Below are positions 40,562 to 49,599 of a DNA stretch of 64,000 nt, piece by piece. The notes beneath the pieces are model-generated. The model was not told the origin of the DNA. It ran no database searches and saw only the letters and a list, made by a program, of their open reading frames with translations. The first letter of the stretch is position 1; each line of letters opens with the position of its first letter. A program made the translations under genes and the position numbers. Location of the stretch: assembly GCF_004151105.1 (NCBI RefSeq), contig NZ_PHRF01000005.1, forward strand, positions 266,026-330,025, in the 5' to 3' direction. The DNA is from Streptomyces sp. L-9-10 (GTDB lineage Bacteria; Actinomycetota; Actinomycetes; Streptomycetales; Streptomycetaceae).

Positions 40562-41905
40562 GTGCCTCGTACGGACGCTGTGCGAAGACTCCTGATTCCG
40601 GTGGCCGCGGTTCTCGCGCTGGTGCCGCTGCCCACGAGCGCGGGAGCGAGCCCGGCGCCCGCCCCGGCCGCCGTCCAGGACACGCGGCCGCTGGACCGCA
40701 CCGTCTGGCTGTGCCGACCGGGTCTCGTGAACAACCCCTGCGGGCAGGACGCCGAGGGCATGCCCCGGTCAGCCGGCCCCGAGCTGGTCACCCGCTACCC
40801 GAGCGGTGGGACCCGGCTCCTGGACGCCACCCGGTTCACGGCCGGCGCGAGCGGGAGGCGCGAGCCGTTCACCGTCACCGAGAAGCCGCCTGTGGACTGC
40901 TTCTCCGTGTATCCGACGGTGGACCTGCTGCCCAATCCACCGCTCCAGACCGGCAGCCTGCCGCCGGCGCCGCGGGATGTCCATCACGCCGTGACGCTCA
41001 TGCAGAGCGCACGCTTCGCCGGACTGTGCCGGATGTTCGTCCCGGTCTACCGCCAGGTACCGCTGCCCGCTCTGCTCGCCGGGATCGTCGTGGGTTCGGG
41101 TGCCGACCTGACCACGGCCACCATGGACATCCGGGACGCCTGGGACGACTACTGGACCCATGACAACCGTGACCCGGAGACCGGCGAGCGGCGCGGGGTC
41201 GTCATCCTCGGCCACTCCCAGGGCACCGCCGTCGCCGCCGCGCTGATACGGGAGCGGGTCGACGAACAGCCGGGGGTACGGCGACAACTCGTCGCCGCCG
41301 CCCTGCTCGGCGGGAACATCGAGGTGCCCGAGGGCCGGGACGCGGGCGGTGGTGCCGACCCCGCGTCGACGTTCCAGCACATCCCCGCCTGCCGGAGACC
41401 CGGCGGCGCCCCGATGCCCACCGGCTGCGTGGTCTCGTACGCCGCCTACTCCCTGCCCCGGGGCTCCCTGCCGGCCGTGATCGGCAGAACGACGAGCCCC
41501 GGTCACCGCGTGGTCTGCGTCAACCCGGCGGCGCTGCTGCGCGGCGAGGCCGCCGGCGCCCGCGTACCGCTCGATCTGTATCTGCCCACCCGGCGGCTGA
41601 TCGGCGGCAACGCACTGCTGCCGAACGGACCTCTGGCGGTGCCCCTGAACGGCTACCAACTCCCGGACCTGGCCACGGGCTTCGCCCGCCACCCCGACGC
41701 GCTCACGGGGGAGTGCGCCCATGCCACCGACGGAACGGTCAGCGCCGACTGGCTCCAGGTCCGCGGGGACCTCTCGCACTTCCCCGCCTCCGCGCCCGCC
41801 GGACTGACCGGTCTGCACGCCATGGACTTCAACGTGGCCCAGGGGGACCTCGTCGCCCTGGCGACGGCGCAGACCCGCGCGTGGCTGGAGCGTCGGCGCC
41901 CATGA
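40562..41905 (+). CDS. secreted DUF3089 alpha/beta hydrolase
   Basis: A 447-residue exported protein with a signal peptide (RRLLIPVAAVLALVPLPTSAGAS, cleavage about residue 30). The mature part is a DUF3089 alpha/beta hydrolase. DCFSVYPTVDLLPNP is the family's first block, and the nucleophile elbow GHSQGTAVAAALI carries the serine. The C-terminal LHAMDFNVAQGDLVALA and the preceding His (LSHFPA) complete the likely triad. Paired cysteines (LCRPG..NPCG, CRRP..GCV) suggest disulfides. The function is probably a lipase or esterase; the substrate is unknown. GTG 40562 has GGAGGGAA upstream. Confidence 0.85.
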   Translation: MPRTDAVRRLLIPVAAVLALVPLPTSAGASPAPAPAAVQDTRPLDRTVWLCRPGLVNNPCGQDAEGMPRSAGPELVTRYPSGGTRLLDATRFTAGASGRREPFTVTEKPPVDCFSVYPTVDLLPNPPLQTGSLPPAPRDVHHAVTLMQSARFAGLCRMFVPVYRQVPLPALLAGIVVGSGADLTTATMDIRDAWDDYWTHDNRDPETGERRGVVILGHSQGTAVAAALIRERVDEQPGVRRQLVAAALLGGNIEVPEGRDAGGGADPASTFQHIPACRRPGGAPMPTGCVVSYAAYSLPRGSLPAVIGRTTSPGHRVVCVNPAALLRGEAAGARVPLDLYLPTRRLIGGNALLPNGPLAVPLNGYQLPDLATGFARHPDALTGECAHATDGTVSADWLQVRGDLSHFPASAPAGLTGLHAMDFNVAQGDLVALATAQTRAWLERRRP

Positions 41906-41985
41906 CCGTCCGGACCTCATAACGGTCCGGAACCCATCACCGTACGGACTCCATGACCGGGCGGACCTCACGACCGTACGGACCC
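41901..41985 (+). repeat. 17-bp tandem repeat, five degenerate copies
   Basis: Five contiguous 17-bp units starting 41901, 41918, 41935, 41952 and 41969, consensus CATGACCGTACGGACCT. The first overlaps the DUF3089 stop codon. Arms such as CCGTACGG are themselves palindromic, so each unit can form a small hairpin and the array may act as a terminator. Confidence 0.85.
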
Positions 41986-42074
41986 GAGGCCGGACGGCCG
42001 CGCCGCGGCGTCATGGAGCGGCGGCGCGACCGAGCCGGTGAAGGAGCGGACAGGGAGGGGATCCGGCCGGACCG

Positions 42075-42491
<417 letters not shown>

Positions 42492-42575
42492 CGGATCTCC
42501 TCAGGAGTGATGCGGCATGGCTGGGGACCGGTCGGCGACGGGGGCGCCGGCCGATCCCCGCAGAAACAGTGTAGC

Positions 42576-42588
42576 GCAATTCAATTGC
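42576..42588. promoter_or_regulatory. OhrR operator GCAATTCAATTGC
   Basis: Perfect inverted repeat GCAATT-C-AATTGC in an AT-rich patch between ohr and ohrR. It matches the known OhrR box pattern (CAATT-N-AATTG) and should control both genes. Confidence 0.85.
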
Positions 42589-42614
42589 ACACAACTAAAG
42601 AGTACGATGGCCTT

Positions 42615-43136
42615 ATGGATCGCTCAGCGGACACAGCCCTGGAAGGCGGGGCGGCACAACCCCTCCCGTCGGTACACGGGGCGGCGGGCTCGGAGGAGCT
42701 GCTGCGCCTGGACCGTCAGGTGTGCTTCGCGCTGCACGCGGCCTCCCGCGCGTTCGACGCGCTCTACCGGCCGCTTCTGGGGGAGTTGGGCCTCACCTAT
42801 CCGCAGTACCTGGCGATGCTCGCCCTCTGGGAGCACGACGTGCTGACCGTCAAGGAACTGGGCCTCGCCCTCCGCCTCGACTCCGGAACCCTCTCGCCCC
42901 TGCTCAAGCGGCTGGAAGCGGCCGGGCTCGTGGTGCGCGAGCGCAGCCGCAGCGACGAACGCTCGGTCAGCGTCCGTCTGACGACCTCGGGGGCCGCGCT
43001 CAAGCGGCGCGCCCGCGTACTGCCCGAGACGATTCTCAGCTCGACCGGCTTCGACGAGGGTGAACTCACCGCGCTGCACCGGACGCTCGGCAGACTCACC
43101 GCCGCTCTGGACGGTGCCGCCGCGCGTCGTTCCTGA
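42615..43136 (+). CDS. ohrR: OhrR, MarR-family organic hydroperoxide sensor
   Basis: A 173-residue repressor. The sensing cysteine is in LDRQVCFALHAASRAFDALYRPLL (about residue 36), the hallmark of OhrR, and the tyrosine pocket is LTYPQYLAMLALWE. The winged helix is LTVKELGLALRLDSGTLSPLLKRLEAAGLVVRERSRSDERSVSV. Oxidation of the cysteine by organic hydroperoxides releases the operator at 42576. The start codon ATG 42615 follows directly after an AT-rich promoter region. Confidence 0.95.
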   Translation: MDRSADTALEGGAAQPLPSVHGAAGSEELLRLDRQVCFALHAASRAFDALYRPLLGELGLTYPQYLAMLALWEHDVLTVKELGLALRLDSGTLSPLLKRLEAAGLVVRERSRSDERSVSVRLTTSGAALKRRARVLPETILSSTGFDEGELTALHRTLGRLTAALDGAAARRS

Positions 43137-43278
43137 CTCTCGTCCCCACGGGATGTCCGCACGGGATGTGCGTACGGCGCCGGCGCCGAACGGCCGCTCC
43201 GCGAGATGTGCCGCACAGAGGTGTGCCACAGAGTGGGGGGTGGGGGAGGGCGGGACCGAACCGAGAGGACGCGCGGAC

Positions 43279-44184
43279 ATGCTGGCAGTGGAGTACGCGG
43301 AGTACGGCGACCCGTCGGTTCTCGGGGTGGCCACCATGCCGGAACCGCACGCCGGTCCGGGACAGGTCCGCATCGCGGTGTACGCCGCCGGGGTGAACCC
43401 TGTCGACTGGCGGACGCGGGCAGGACAGCTCAAGGAACTGATGCCGCAGAAACTGCCCGCGATTCCCGGCAAGGAGGCGGCCGGTGTCGTCGACGAGGTC
43501 GGCGAGGGCGTCGACGCGGTCGCCGTGGGGGACGAGGTGTTCGGGCTCGGCGCCGCGACCTCCGCGCAGTTCGCCGTCCTGGACCACTTCGCCCCGAAGC
43601 CCGCCTCGCTGGACTGGTCGCAGGCGGGCGGGCTCGCGTTCGGCGCGGAGACCGCGGCGCGCGCCCTGGAGCTTCTCGGCCCGTCCCCCGGACAGACGCT
43701 GCTGATCGACGGCGCCGCGGGCGGGGTGGGCAGTGCCGCCGCGCAGTTCGCGCTCGCGGACGGAGTCGCCGTCATCGGCACGGCCGGTGAGTCCAACCAC
43801 GCGTATCTGCGCTCCCTCGGCGCCGAGCCCACCACCTACGGGCCGGGCCTGCCCGAGCGCGTGGCCGCCCTGGCCCCGAACGGGGTCGACGCCGCGCTCG
43901 ACACCGTCGGCAAGGGAGGCCTGCCGGATCTGGTCGCGATCACCGGTTCCCCCGACAAGGTGGTGACCATCGCCGATCTCTCCGCCGCCGAGCAGGGCGT
44001 ACGGGTCACCACCACGGCGTCGGCGTTCGGCGCCCTGGCCAGGGCCGCACGCCTCGCCGACGAGGGGAAGTTCGGCATCCGTATCGCCGCGGAGTTCACG
44101 CTCGCCGACGTGGCGAAGGCCCACGAGATCAGCCAGGGCGGGCACGCCATGGGCAAGGTCGTCCTGCGACTGACCGGAGTCTGA
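43279..44184 (+). CDS. NADP-dependent quinone oxidoreductase-like protein (zinc-less MDR)
   Basis: A 301-residue medium-chain dehydrogenase/reductase of the quinone reductase branch. The GroES-like N-domain has VYAAGVNPVDWRTRAG and KEAAGVVDEVGEGVDAVAVGDEVFG. The Rossmann domain has LLIDGAAGGVGSAAAQFA. No structural or catalytic zinc cysteines are present. It reduces quinones or enones with NADPH. ATG 43279 is chosen over earlier in-frame starts because homologous N-termini begin at MLAVEYAEYGDPS. Its position after ohrR fits a general oxidative-stress role, but it is separated by 142 nt. Confidence 0.88.
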   Translation: MLAVEYAEYGDPSVLGVATMPEPHAGPGQVRIAVYAAGVNPVDWRTRAGQLKELMPQKLPAIPGKEAAGVVDEVGEGVDAVAVGDEVFGLGAATSAQFAVLDHFAPKPASLDWSQAGGLAFGAETAARALELLGPSPGQTLLIDGAAGGVGSAAAQFALADGVAVIGTAGESNHAYLRSLGAEPTTYGPGLPERVAALAPNGVDAALDTVGKGGLPDLVAITGSPDKVVTIADLSAAEQGVRVTTTASAFGALARAARLADEGKFGIRIAAEFTLADVAKAHEISQGGHAMGKVVLRLTGV

Positions 44185-44209
44185 GACAAGGGAGACGAGG
44201 GAGACGCGG
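44183..44209 (+). repeat. GAGAC(A/G)(A/C)GG x 3 tandem repeat at a stop codon
   Basis: Three 9-bp units (44183, 44192, 44201) starting at the oxidoreductase stop. It is another short repeat that begins exactly at the end of a gene. Confidence 0.6.
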
Positions 44210-44253
44210 GTGCGGTGCTCGGCCGGCTGCCGGGCACTGGCATGATCGGTGGC

Positions 44254-44985
44254 ATGGCTGAACGCGTTATCGCCGCGTGTGACGGGGCGTCGAAAGGAAA
44301 TCCCGGGCCCGCCGGCTGGGCCTGGGTCATCGCCGAGGGCGACGGGAACTCCGTACGGTGGGAGGCGGGCCCGTTGGGCACGGCGACCAACAACGTCGCG
44401 GAACTCACCGCACTGGAGCGCTTGCTGACGGCCGCCGACCCCGGCGTCCCGCTGGAGATCCGGATGGACTCCCAGTACGCCATGAAGGCGGTCACGACCT
44501 GGCTGCCCGGCTGGAAGCGCAAGGGCTGGAAGACGTCCGCGGGCAAGCCCGTGGCCAACCAGGAACTGGTCGTCCGCATCGACGCGCTGCTCACGGGGCG
44601 CTCGGTGGAGTTCCGGTATGTGCCCGCGCACCAGGTGAACGGCGACCGGTTCAACGACTTCGCCGACCGGGCCGCCAGCCAGGCGGCGATCGCCCAGGCA
44701 GCCGCGGGCAGCGCGTACGACTCCCCGGAGCCGCCGGCCGCGCCCGACACCGTACGCTCCGGCGGCGCCCGGGGCCGCGCCTCAGGCGCCGGCGCGGGCG
44801 GTGCGGCGAAGGCGGCCCCGTCGCGGCAGCGCACCGCAGGGAGCTCGAAGAGGACACTCAACGCCAAGTTCCCCGGCCGCTGCCGTTGTGGGCGCTCCTA
44901 CGCCGCCGGTGAACCCATCGCCAAGAACCCGGACGGCTGGGGCCACCCGGCCTGCGCCACGGCGACGACGCCCGCCCAGGCGTAG
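44254..44985 (+). CDS. ribonuclease HI-like protein with C-terminal zinc-finger-like extension
   Basis: A 243-residue protein. The first 140 residues are an RNase H fold. The acidic residues are seen at D8 (ACDGASKGNPGPAGWAWV), E48 (NNVAELTALE) and D69 (IRMDSQYAMKA), with a late Asp in NDFADRAA, so the active site is complete for cutting RNA in RNA-DNA hybrids. A disordered Ala/Gly/Ser linker leads to FPGRCRCGRSYAAGEPIAKNPDGWGHPAC, a likely zinc-binding module. The start could also be ATG 44242 (four residues longer). The fusion of RNase H with this finger is seen in actinobacteria. Confidence 0.88.
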   Translation: MAERVIAACDGASKGNPGPAGWAWVIAEGDGNSVRWEAGPLGTATNNVAELTALERLLTAADPGVPLEIRMDSQYAMKAVTTWLPGWKRKGWKTSAGKPVANQELVVRIDALLTGRSVEFRYVPAHQVNGDRFNDFADRAASQAAIAQAAAGSAYDSPEPPAAPDTVRSGGARGRASGAGAGGAAKAAPSRQRTAGSSKRTLNAKFPGRCRCGRSYAAGEPIAKNPDGWGHPACATATTPAQA

Positions 44986-45023
44986 GCCCTGTCCGCACGC
45001 CGTCCCGGAGAACCGGCCGGACG

Positions 45024-45992
45024 TCAGCGGTCCGCCGCGCCGAACAGCCGCCGCGCCAGGGGGTCCCCGTCCAGGAACGCGGCCAGTTGCTCGCGGTCCG
45101 GCGCGGTGGCGGGGCCGCGGTGTCCCACCGCGTACGCCGCCGCCGCGTTGGCGCCGCGCGCGGCCGTCAGCGGGTCGTGGCCCTGGCCGAGCAGGGCCAG
45201 GAACGAGCCGACGTGCGCGTCCCCCGCCCCGTTGCTGTCGACGGCGTCGACCGGGAACCCCGGCACATGCCGCGGCGCCTCACCGGGCGCCGCCAGCCAG
45301 CAGCCGTCCCTGTCGGCCCGTACGAGCACCCCCGCGCCCGGCGCCAGCCGTTCCCGCAGCGCCGCGGCCGCCGTGCGCGGATCCTCGTGGCCGGTCATCA
45401 GCCGGGCCTCGCGGGCATTGCCGCTGAGCCAGTCCGTACGGGCCAGGACCGGGGCGAGGACCGCCTCGGGGATGTCGGCCACCAGCGGCGCCGGGTCGAA
45501 ACAGACCATGATGTCCGCCGGCAGCCCCACCGCGAAGCGGGACAGCAGCGGGCCGTTGACCGGCATCACCAGCCCATAGCCGGAGAGCTGCACCACATCG
45601 CCGGGGAGCAGCCGCGCGGCGACCGCCTCGACATCCGCCCGTGTCAGTTCCGCGTCGACCCCGAAGCTGGTGACGAAGGTACGTTCGCCGCCGCCGTCGA
45701 CCAGGGCCACGGTGAAGCCGGTGTCGCCGTCGGTACGGGTGGGCAGCAGCGTTCCGATGTGTTCGGCGGCGAGCGCCTCGCGCACGAGATCGCCGTACGG
45801 CCCCGTGCCGTGCAGTCCGGCGAAGACCGCTTCCGTACCGAGACGGCGGGCCGCGACCAGGGTGTTGAAACCGCCGCCCGCGGTCAGTTCCGTACGTGTG
45901 CCGATGACGTCGCCGCCGCGTTCGGGCAGCGCGGGGATCTCGATCACCAGATCGGCGATGACATTCCCGGCGAGGACGAGACGGCCGCTCAT
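45024..45992 (-). CDS. PfkB-family carbohydrate/nucleoside kinase
   Basis: A 322-residue kinase. N-terminal VLAGNVIADLV and the substrate motif TAGGGFNTLVAARRLG (about 38-53) are ribokinase-like. The C-terminal DSNGAGDAHVGSFLALL carries the catalytic Asp and anion hole. It probably phosphorylates ribose, a ribose derivative or a nucleoside. The ATG overlaps the NCS1 permease stop by 4 nt (45989-45992), making it the last gene of the GntR-ARH-permease-kinase group. Confidence 0.9.
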   Translation of the reverse strand: MSGRLVLAGNVIADLVIEIPALPERGGDVIGTRTELTAGGGFNTLVAARRLGTEAVFAGLHGTGPYGDLVREALAAEHIGTLLPTRTDGDTGFTVALVDGGGERTFVTSFGVDAELTRADVEAVAARLLPGDVVQLSGYGLVMPVNGPLLSRFAVGLPADIMVCFDPAPLVADIPEAVLAPVLARTDWLSGNAREARLMTGHEDPRTAAAALRERLAPGAGVLVRADRDGCWLAAPGEAPRHVPGFPVDAVDSNGAGDAHVGSFLALLGQGHDPLTAARGANAAAAYAVGHRGPATAPDREQLAAFLDGDPLARRLFGAADR

Positions 45993-47467
45993 CGTCCGGC
46001 CTCCTGGAGTCCGGGGGAGACGGGCTCGTTCCCGGTGCCGGCCGCGGCGCCGGTACGGCGGCCGGACAGCGCGTACACCGCCGCGCCGACGGCCATCGAG
46101 ATCGCCCAGCCCAGCCCGTTCACACCGAACCAGGTGTCGGAGAGCGGGCCCGCGAACCAGACGTCGGTCTCGCTCGTCGACGCCTCGGTGAAGAGCAGAC
46201 CGGCCACGATGGCGACGGCCCAGCCGAGGACGGCGGGAAGGTGGAAGCCGCCCGCGTACCAGTACCGGCTGGTGCGGGTGGTGTCCATCAGCGCCTCGGA
46301 GTCGTACGTGCGCCCGCGCAGCGAGTCCACCGCGATCACCCCGATCCAGGCCGAGATGGGTACGGCCAGCAGGGTCAGGAAGGTGGAGAAGGGGCCGTAG
46401 AAGTCGTCGGCGATCAGCATGAAGTAGATACCGCCGGCGAACATCAGCACCACATCGAGGGCGACGGCCACCGGGCGCGGCACTCGCAGCCCCAGGGTGA
46501 TCATCGTCAGTCCGGCGGAGTAGGTGGAGAGGTGGTTCGACATCAGCAGTCCGCCGAAGGCCGCGATCAGATAGGGGATCGCCATCCAGGAGGGCAGCAT
46601 CGCGTTGATGGCGGCGACCGGGTCGAAGGCCGTGGCGAGCGTCGGATCGCCCGCGGCGAGCAGTGAGCCGAGCGAGATCAGCAGCACGAGCGGGATGCCC
46701 GCGCCGAACGCAGAGGCCACGATCAGCCGCCTGCCCGGAATCTCACGGGGCAGATAACGGGCGTAGTCCGCGCCCGCGTTGGCCCAGCCGATCCCGGTGC
46801 CCGCCGCGATGAAGCCGATGCCCGCGATCACACCGCTGGTCGGACCGGTCGGGGCGTCGAGGACCTCGGTCCAGTCGACGGTGGCGACCAGGAAGCCCAT
46901 CACGATCAGATTGAGGACGCCGAAGACGACCGTGGCCCACTTGTTGATCCACATGATGGTGGCGTGGCCGAGACCGCTGATCAGCAGCGTGCAGGCGATG
47001 AAGACCAGCAGACAGACGAGTGTGAGCACGGTGTTCCGGCCGACTCCGAACGCGATGCCGAGCAGCGCGAGCAGCGCGTACGCCGCGGTGGTCGTCGTGA
47101 TCGTCTCCCAGCCGACCCGGCTCAGCCAGGTGATCAGGGTCGGACCCGCGTTGCCCCGCTGTCCGAAGACCGCGCGGGAGAGGGTGAGCGCCGGGGCGCC
47201 GCCCTTCTTGCCCGCCAGGCTCAGGGCCCCCACCAGCGCGAAGGAGCCGAAGGCGCCGACGACGGCGACGAGCACCGCCTGCCAGATGTTCAGGCCGCGG
47301 AAGGCGACGAGGGTCGCGCCGAGCGGGAGCCCGAGGATGCTGATGTTGGCGGCGAACCAGGTCCAGAACATCTGGCCGGCCTGGCCGTGGCGCTCGTTGT
47401 CGGGGACCGGTTCGATCCCTCGGGTCTCGATGGCACCGACGCGATCGTTCGTCTTCGAAGCGGCCAT
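45989..47467 (-). CDS. NCS1-family permease (cytosine/purine/nucleoside type)
   Basis: A 492-residue transporter with about 12 helices. The start motif IEPVPDNERHGQAGQMFWTWFAANISILGLPLGATL and the sequence ANAGADYARYLPREIPGRRLIVAS are typical of the cytosine-permease group. ATG 47467 is chosen because AGGAGG lies 7 nt upstream; an earlier in-frame ATG has no such site. It is translationally coupled to the PfkB kinase. It likely imports a nucleobase or nucleoside handled by the kinase and the ADP-ribosylglycohydrolase-fold protein. Confidence 0.9.
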   Translation of the reverse strand: MAASKTNDRVGAIETRGIEPVPDNERHGQAGQMFWTWFAANISILGLPLGATLVAFRGLNIWQAVLVAVVGAFGSFALVGALSLAGKKGGAPALTLSRAVFGQRGNAGPTLITWLSRVGWETITTTTAAYALLALLGIAFGVGRNTVLTLVCLLVFIACTLLISGLGHATIMWINKWATVVFGVLNLIVMGFLVATVDWTEVLDAPTGPTSGVIAGIGFIAAGTGIGWANAGADYARYLPREIPGRRLIVASAFGAGIPLVLLISLGSLLAAGDPTLATAFDPVAAINAMLPSWMAIPYLIAAFGGLLMSNHLSTYSAGLTMITLGLRVPRPVAVALDVVLMFAGGIYFMLIADDFYGPFSTFLTLLAVPISAWIGVIAVDSLRGRTYDSEALMDTTRTSRYWYAGGFHLPAVLGWAVAIVAGLLFTEASTSETDVWFAGPLSDTWFGVNGLGWAISMAVGAAVYALSGRRTGAAAGTGNEPVSPGLQEAGR

Positions 47468-47572
47468 GACGGAACCTCCTAGCAAGGTGCGAAGGGGTGG
47501 ATGGGGAAAGGGGTGGACGGGGAAAGCGGAGGAGCGGGTTCCTGGGGAGCCGGGGCCCGGAGGCCGGCGCGG

Positions 47573-47592
47573 CGCCCCGAGTTCTCGGGGCG
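47573..47592 (-). terminator. 8-bp hairpin just after the ADP-ribosylglycohydrolase stop
   Basis: CGCCCCGA / TCGGGGCG stem (47573-47580, 47585-47592), GTTC tetraloop, 2 nt past the gene's stop on the minus strand. It lies in the 127-nt gap before the permease, so it may attenuate read-through or protect the mRNA end. Confidence 0.45.
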
Positions 47593-47594
47593 GC

Positions 47595-48587
47595 TCAGCG
47601 GAGGGTGAGCAGCCGGGTGGTCAGGGGTTCCAGAGCGAGGGAGTTGACGGTACGGAGCGTCCGGACGGCCTCGGCCGGCAGCGCCGAGAGCCCGGCGACC
47701 GACCCGGCGACCGCGCCCGCGATGGCGCCGATGGTGTCGCTGTCGCCCCCGAGGTTGGCGGCGAGCAGGGCGGCGTGCCACGGATCGCCGTCGGCCACGG
47801 CGAGTACCGCGAAGGCGGCGGGCACCGACTCCTGGCTCGCCACGCTGGTACCGATGAGCGCGCAGATCCGGTCCAGGGCCTCGGCCTCCGGGAGGCCCCG
47901 TACCAGCTCCCACGCCCACTCGATCCGGGAGGCGATATCGGCCCCGGCGATCCAGTGCCCGCGCCGCGCGCCCGCACGGGCGGCGGCCACCGCGGCGGCG
48001 ACGGCCTCCCCCAGTGTGCCCCCGCCGACACCCGTGCTGACAGCGGCGGCGACGGCTGACGCGCCCGCGATCCCGACAGTCGTGTCATGCGTGACCTGGC
48101 AGGACTCCACGACATGGTCGAGGAACGATTCCAGCGGTTCGACGGCGAAGGCGATCCCGACCGGGGTGACGCGCATGGCGGCGCCATTGGTCGTGCCGTA
48201 CCTCCCCGCCTCCCGCGCCGGTACGCCACGGGCCACCGCGTCCAGCGCGGTCTTGGTGGACGGGCCGAGGAGATCGAAGGAGCCCTTGGCCTTCATCTCC
48301 TTCTCCCAGTCGAGCAGTTCCTGGGCGAGGCGCAGCGGGTCGATCCGGCCGCGGCCCTCGTCGATCAGCCGGCCGACGATGACGGCCTGGTCGGTGTCGT
48401 CGGTGACGGAGCCGGCCGGCATGCCCGCGCTGACCGGGTTGTCGGGGCGGGCGGCCTCGAAGCCGGTGAGGGTGCCGTAGACCCGTACGACGTCCTCCCG
48501 GGACATCACCTGCGTGGGCATGCCGAGAGCGTCGCCGAGGGCGAGTCCGTAGTACGCGCCGAGGGCGCGGTCGAGTCGGTCGGTCAC
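47595..48587 (-). CDS. ADP-ribosylglycohydrolase-fold protein (DraG/ARH family)
   Basis: A 330-residue all-alpha dinuclear-magnesium hydrolase. Metal ligands are visible in AGSVTDDTDQAVIV (about 59-72) and GGDSDTIGAIAGAV (about 285-298), both complete. Classic members remove ADP-ribose from proteins. Here the partners are a permease, a PfkB kinase and a UTRA-type GntR regulator, so hydrolysis of an N-ribosyl bond in an imported nucleoside-like compound is more likely. The ATG overlaps the regulator stop by 4 nt. Confidence 0.9.
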   Translation of the reverse strand: MTDRLDRALGAYYGLALGDALGMPTQVMSREDVVRVYGTLTGFEAARPDNPVSAGMPAGSVTDDTDQAVIVGRLIDEGRGRIDPLRLAQELLDWEKEMKAKGSFDLLGPSTKTALDAVARGVPAREAGRYGTTNGAAMRVTPVGIAFAVEPLESFLDHVVESCQVTHDTTVGIAGASAVAAAVSTGVGGGTLGEAVAAAVAAARAGARRGHWIAGADIASRIEWAWELVRGLPEAEALDRICALIGTSVASQESVPAAFAVLAVADGDPWHAALLAANLGGDSDTIGAIAGAVAGSVAGLSALPAEAVRTLRTVNSLALEPLTTRLLTLR

Positions 48588-49303
48588 AGTCGGTCTCCTC
48601 GGCCGGAGCGGACGTGCAGTTCGAATCTGGCGGGGTCCAGCAGGCTGGTGACCTGCTCGACGACCGAGCCGTCGGCGGCCCGGTAGACCTGGGCGAGCCG
48701 CAGGAAGGACTCGCCCGGCGAGCGGTGCAGTACGGCGGCCTCCGCCGCGTCGAGCCCCCGGACCGACACCAGGCCCTCGCCGGAGTCGGTGATACGGCCC
48801 GCGGCGATCAGCGCCCGGTTGAGCGAGCCGCCGTCGAGTCCGCGCTCCGGCAGGCCGGAGAGGTCGCCGGTGGCGGGGACCCTGCTGTGTTCGAGCGACA
48901 CGCCCTGTCCGCCGGCGAGCCGTCTGACCCGGTCCAGGGCGATGAACGCGCTCGACGCGAGCCCCAGTTCCGCGGCCAGCTCCCGGTCGGTCACCTCCTC
49001 GAAGCGGAGGGTCTCGGTCGTCAGCTCGGTGCCCTGCTCGGCGAGCGCCCGGGTCCAGCCGAGGCGGTTGTCCAGTGGCGTCCCGTCGAAGGTGACGAAC
49101 GAGCCGATCCCCGCGTGGGTGGAGATCAGCCCCTCTTCACCGAGGACCTGGAGCGCTTGGCGCAGGGTGGTGCGGCTGACGCCGAACCGCTGGGTGAGCG
49201 CGTGCTCCCCGGGCAGTCTGCTGCCGTCGGTGTGGACGCCGGCGCGGATCTCCGCGGCGAGAACGCGGGCGATGCGATGGTGCTTGTGGACCTGTCCAGG
49301 CAT
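48584..49303 (-). CDS. GntR-family regulator with UTRA domain (HutC type)
   Basis: A 239-residue regulator. The winged helix is at about 7-70 (HHRIARVLAAEIRAGVHTDGSRLPGEHALTQRFGVSRTTLRQALQVLGEEGLISTHAG) and the UTRA ligand domain follows (DRVRRLAGGQGVSLEHSRVP ... LRLAQVYRAADGSVVEQVTSLLDPARFELHV). It is first in its operon, so it probably autoregulates and controls uptake and metabolism of the ligand. No Shine-Dalgarno precedes ATG 49303; a promoter positioned for a leaderless mRNA is seen. Confidence 0.9.
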   Translation of the reverse strand: MPGQVHKHHRIARVLAAEIRAGVHTDGSRLPGEHALTQRFGVSRTTLRQALQVLGEEGLISTHAGIGSFVTFDGTPLDNRLGWTRALAEQGTELTTETLRFEEVTDRELAAELGLASSAFIALDRVRRLAGGQGVSLEHSRVPATGDLSGLPERGLDGGSLNRALIAAGRITDSGEGLVSVRGLDAAEAAVLHRSPGESFLRLAQVYRAADGSVVEQVTSLLDPARFELHVRSGRGDRL

Positions 49304-49309
49304 GTCTAG

Positions 49310-49339
49310 AAGGTAAGCGGACAGATCCCCTCCGGTCTA
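49310..49339 (-). promoter_or_regulatory. predicted leaderless promoter of the GntR/UTRA operon
   Basis: On the minus strand: TAGACC (49339-49334), 18-nt spacer, TACCTT (49315-49310), then six bases to the ATG at 49303. The TCTAGA palindrome at 49305-49310 lies in the transcription start area and could be the regulator's operator. Confidence 0.4.
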
Positions 49340-49436
49340 TGGCTCACGGAGATTTTCTTTCGCCCCGCGCGGCGTCGGCCCGGACGCGGCGCACGAAGGA
49401 AGGGTGAGCATTCGGCCACAGCCAAATCGCCCAGAA

Positions 49437-49450
49437 GTGATTTGGGTCAC
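49437..49450. promoter_or_regulatory. Crp-like site 1 (GTGATTTGGGTCAC)
   Basis: Exact match to the Streptomyces coelicolor Crp consensus GTG-N6-GNCAC. It lies 350 nt upstream of the KSIII start. Confidence 0.5.
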
Positions 49451-49533
49451 AGTCCTGCCCCGGGACAGTGTGTCGGCCGGAAAGCGCCGTCCCTCGCGGG
49501 CGTGTGCGCGAAAGGGGGCTGTCCTGGCTCCCG

Positions 49534-49547
49534 GTGACGGATGTCAC
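49534..49547. promoter_or_regulatory. Crp-like site 2 (GTGACGGATGTCAC)
   Basis: Exact match to GTG-N6-GNCAC and a perfect GTGAC...GTCAC dyad. It is 97 bp from site 1. Confidence 0.55.
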
Positions 49548-49599
49548 GGCCGGGCGTGATGTATGTCAGGAAATGGACGCTCTCGTTCCTCATTTCGAT

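Noticed and set aside
43137-43278. Earlier in-frame starts for the quinone oxidoreductase gene (including one inside ohrR)
   Set aside because: They would add up to 73 residues of Arg/Pro-rich sequence before the family's conserved N-terminus.
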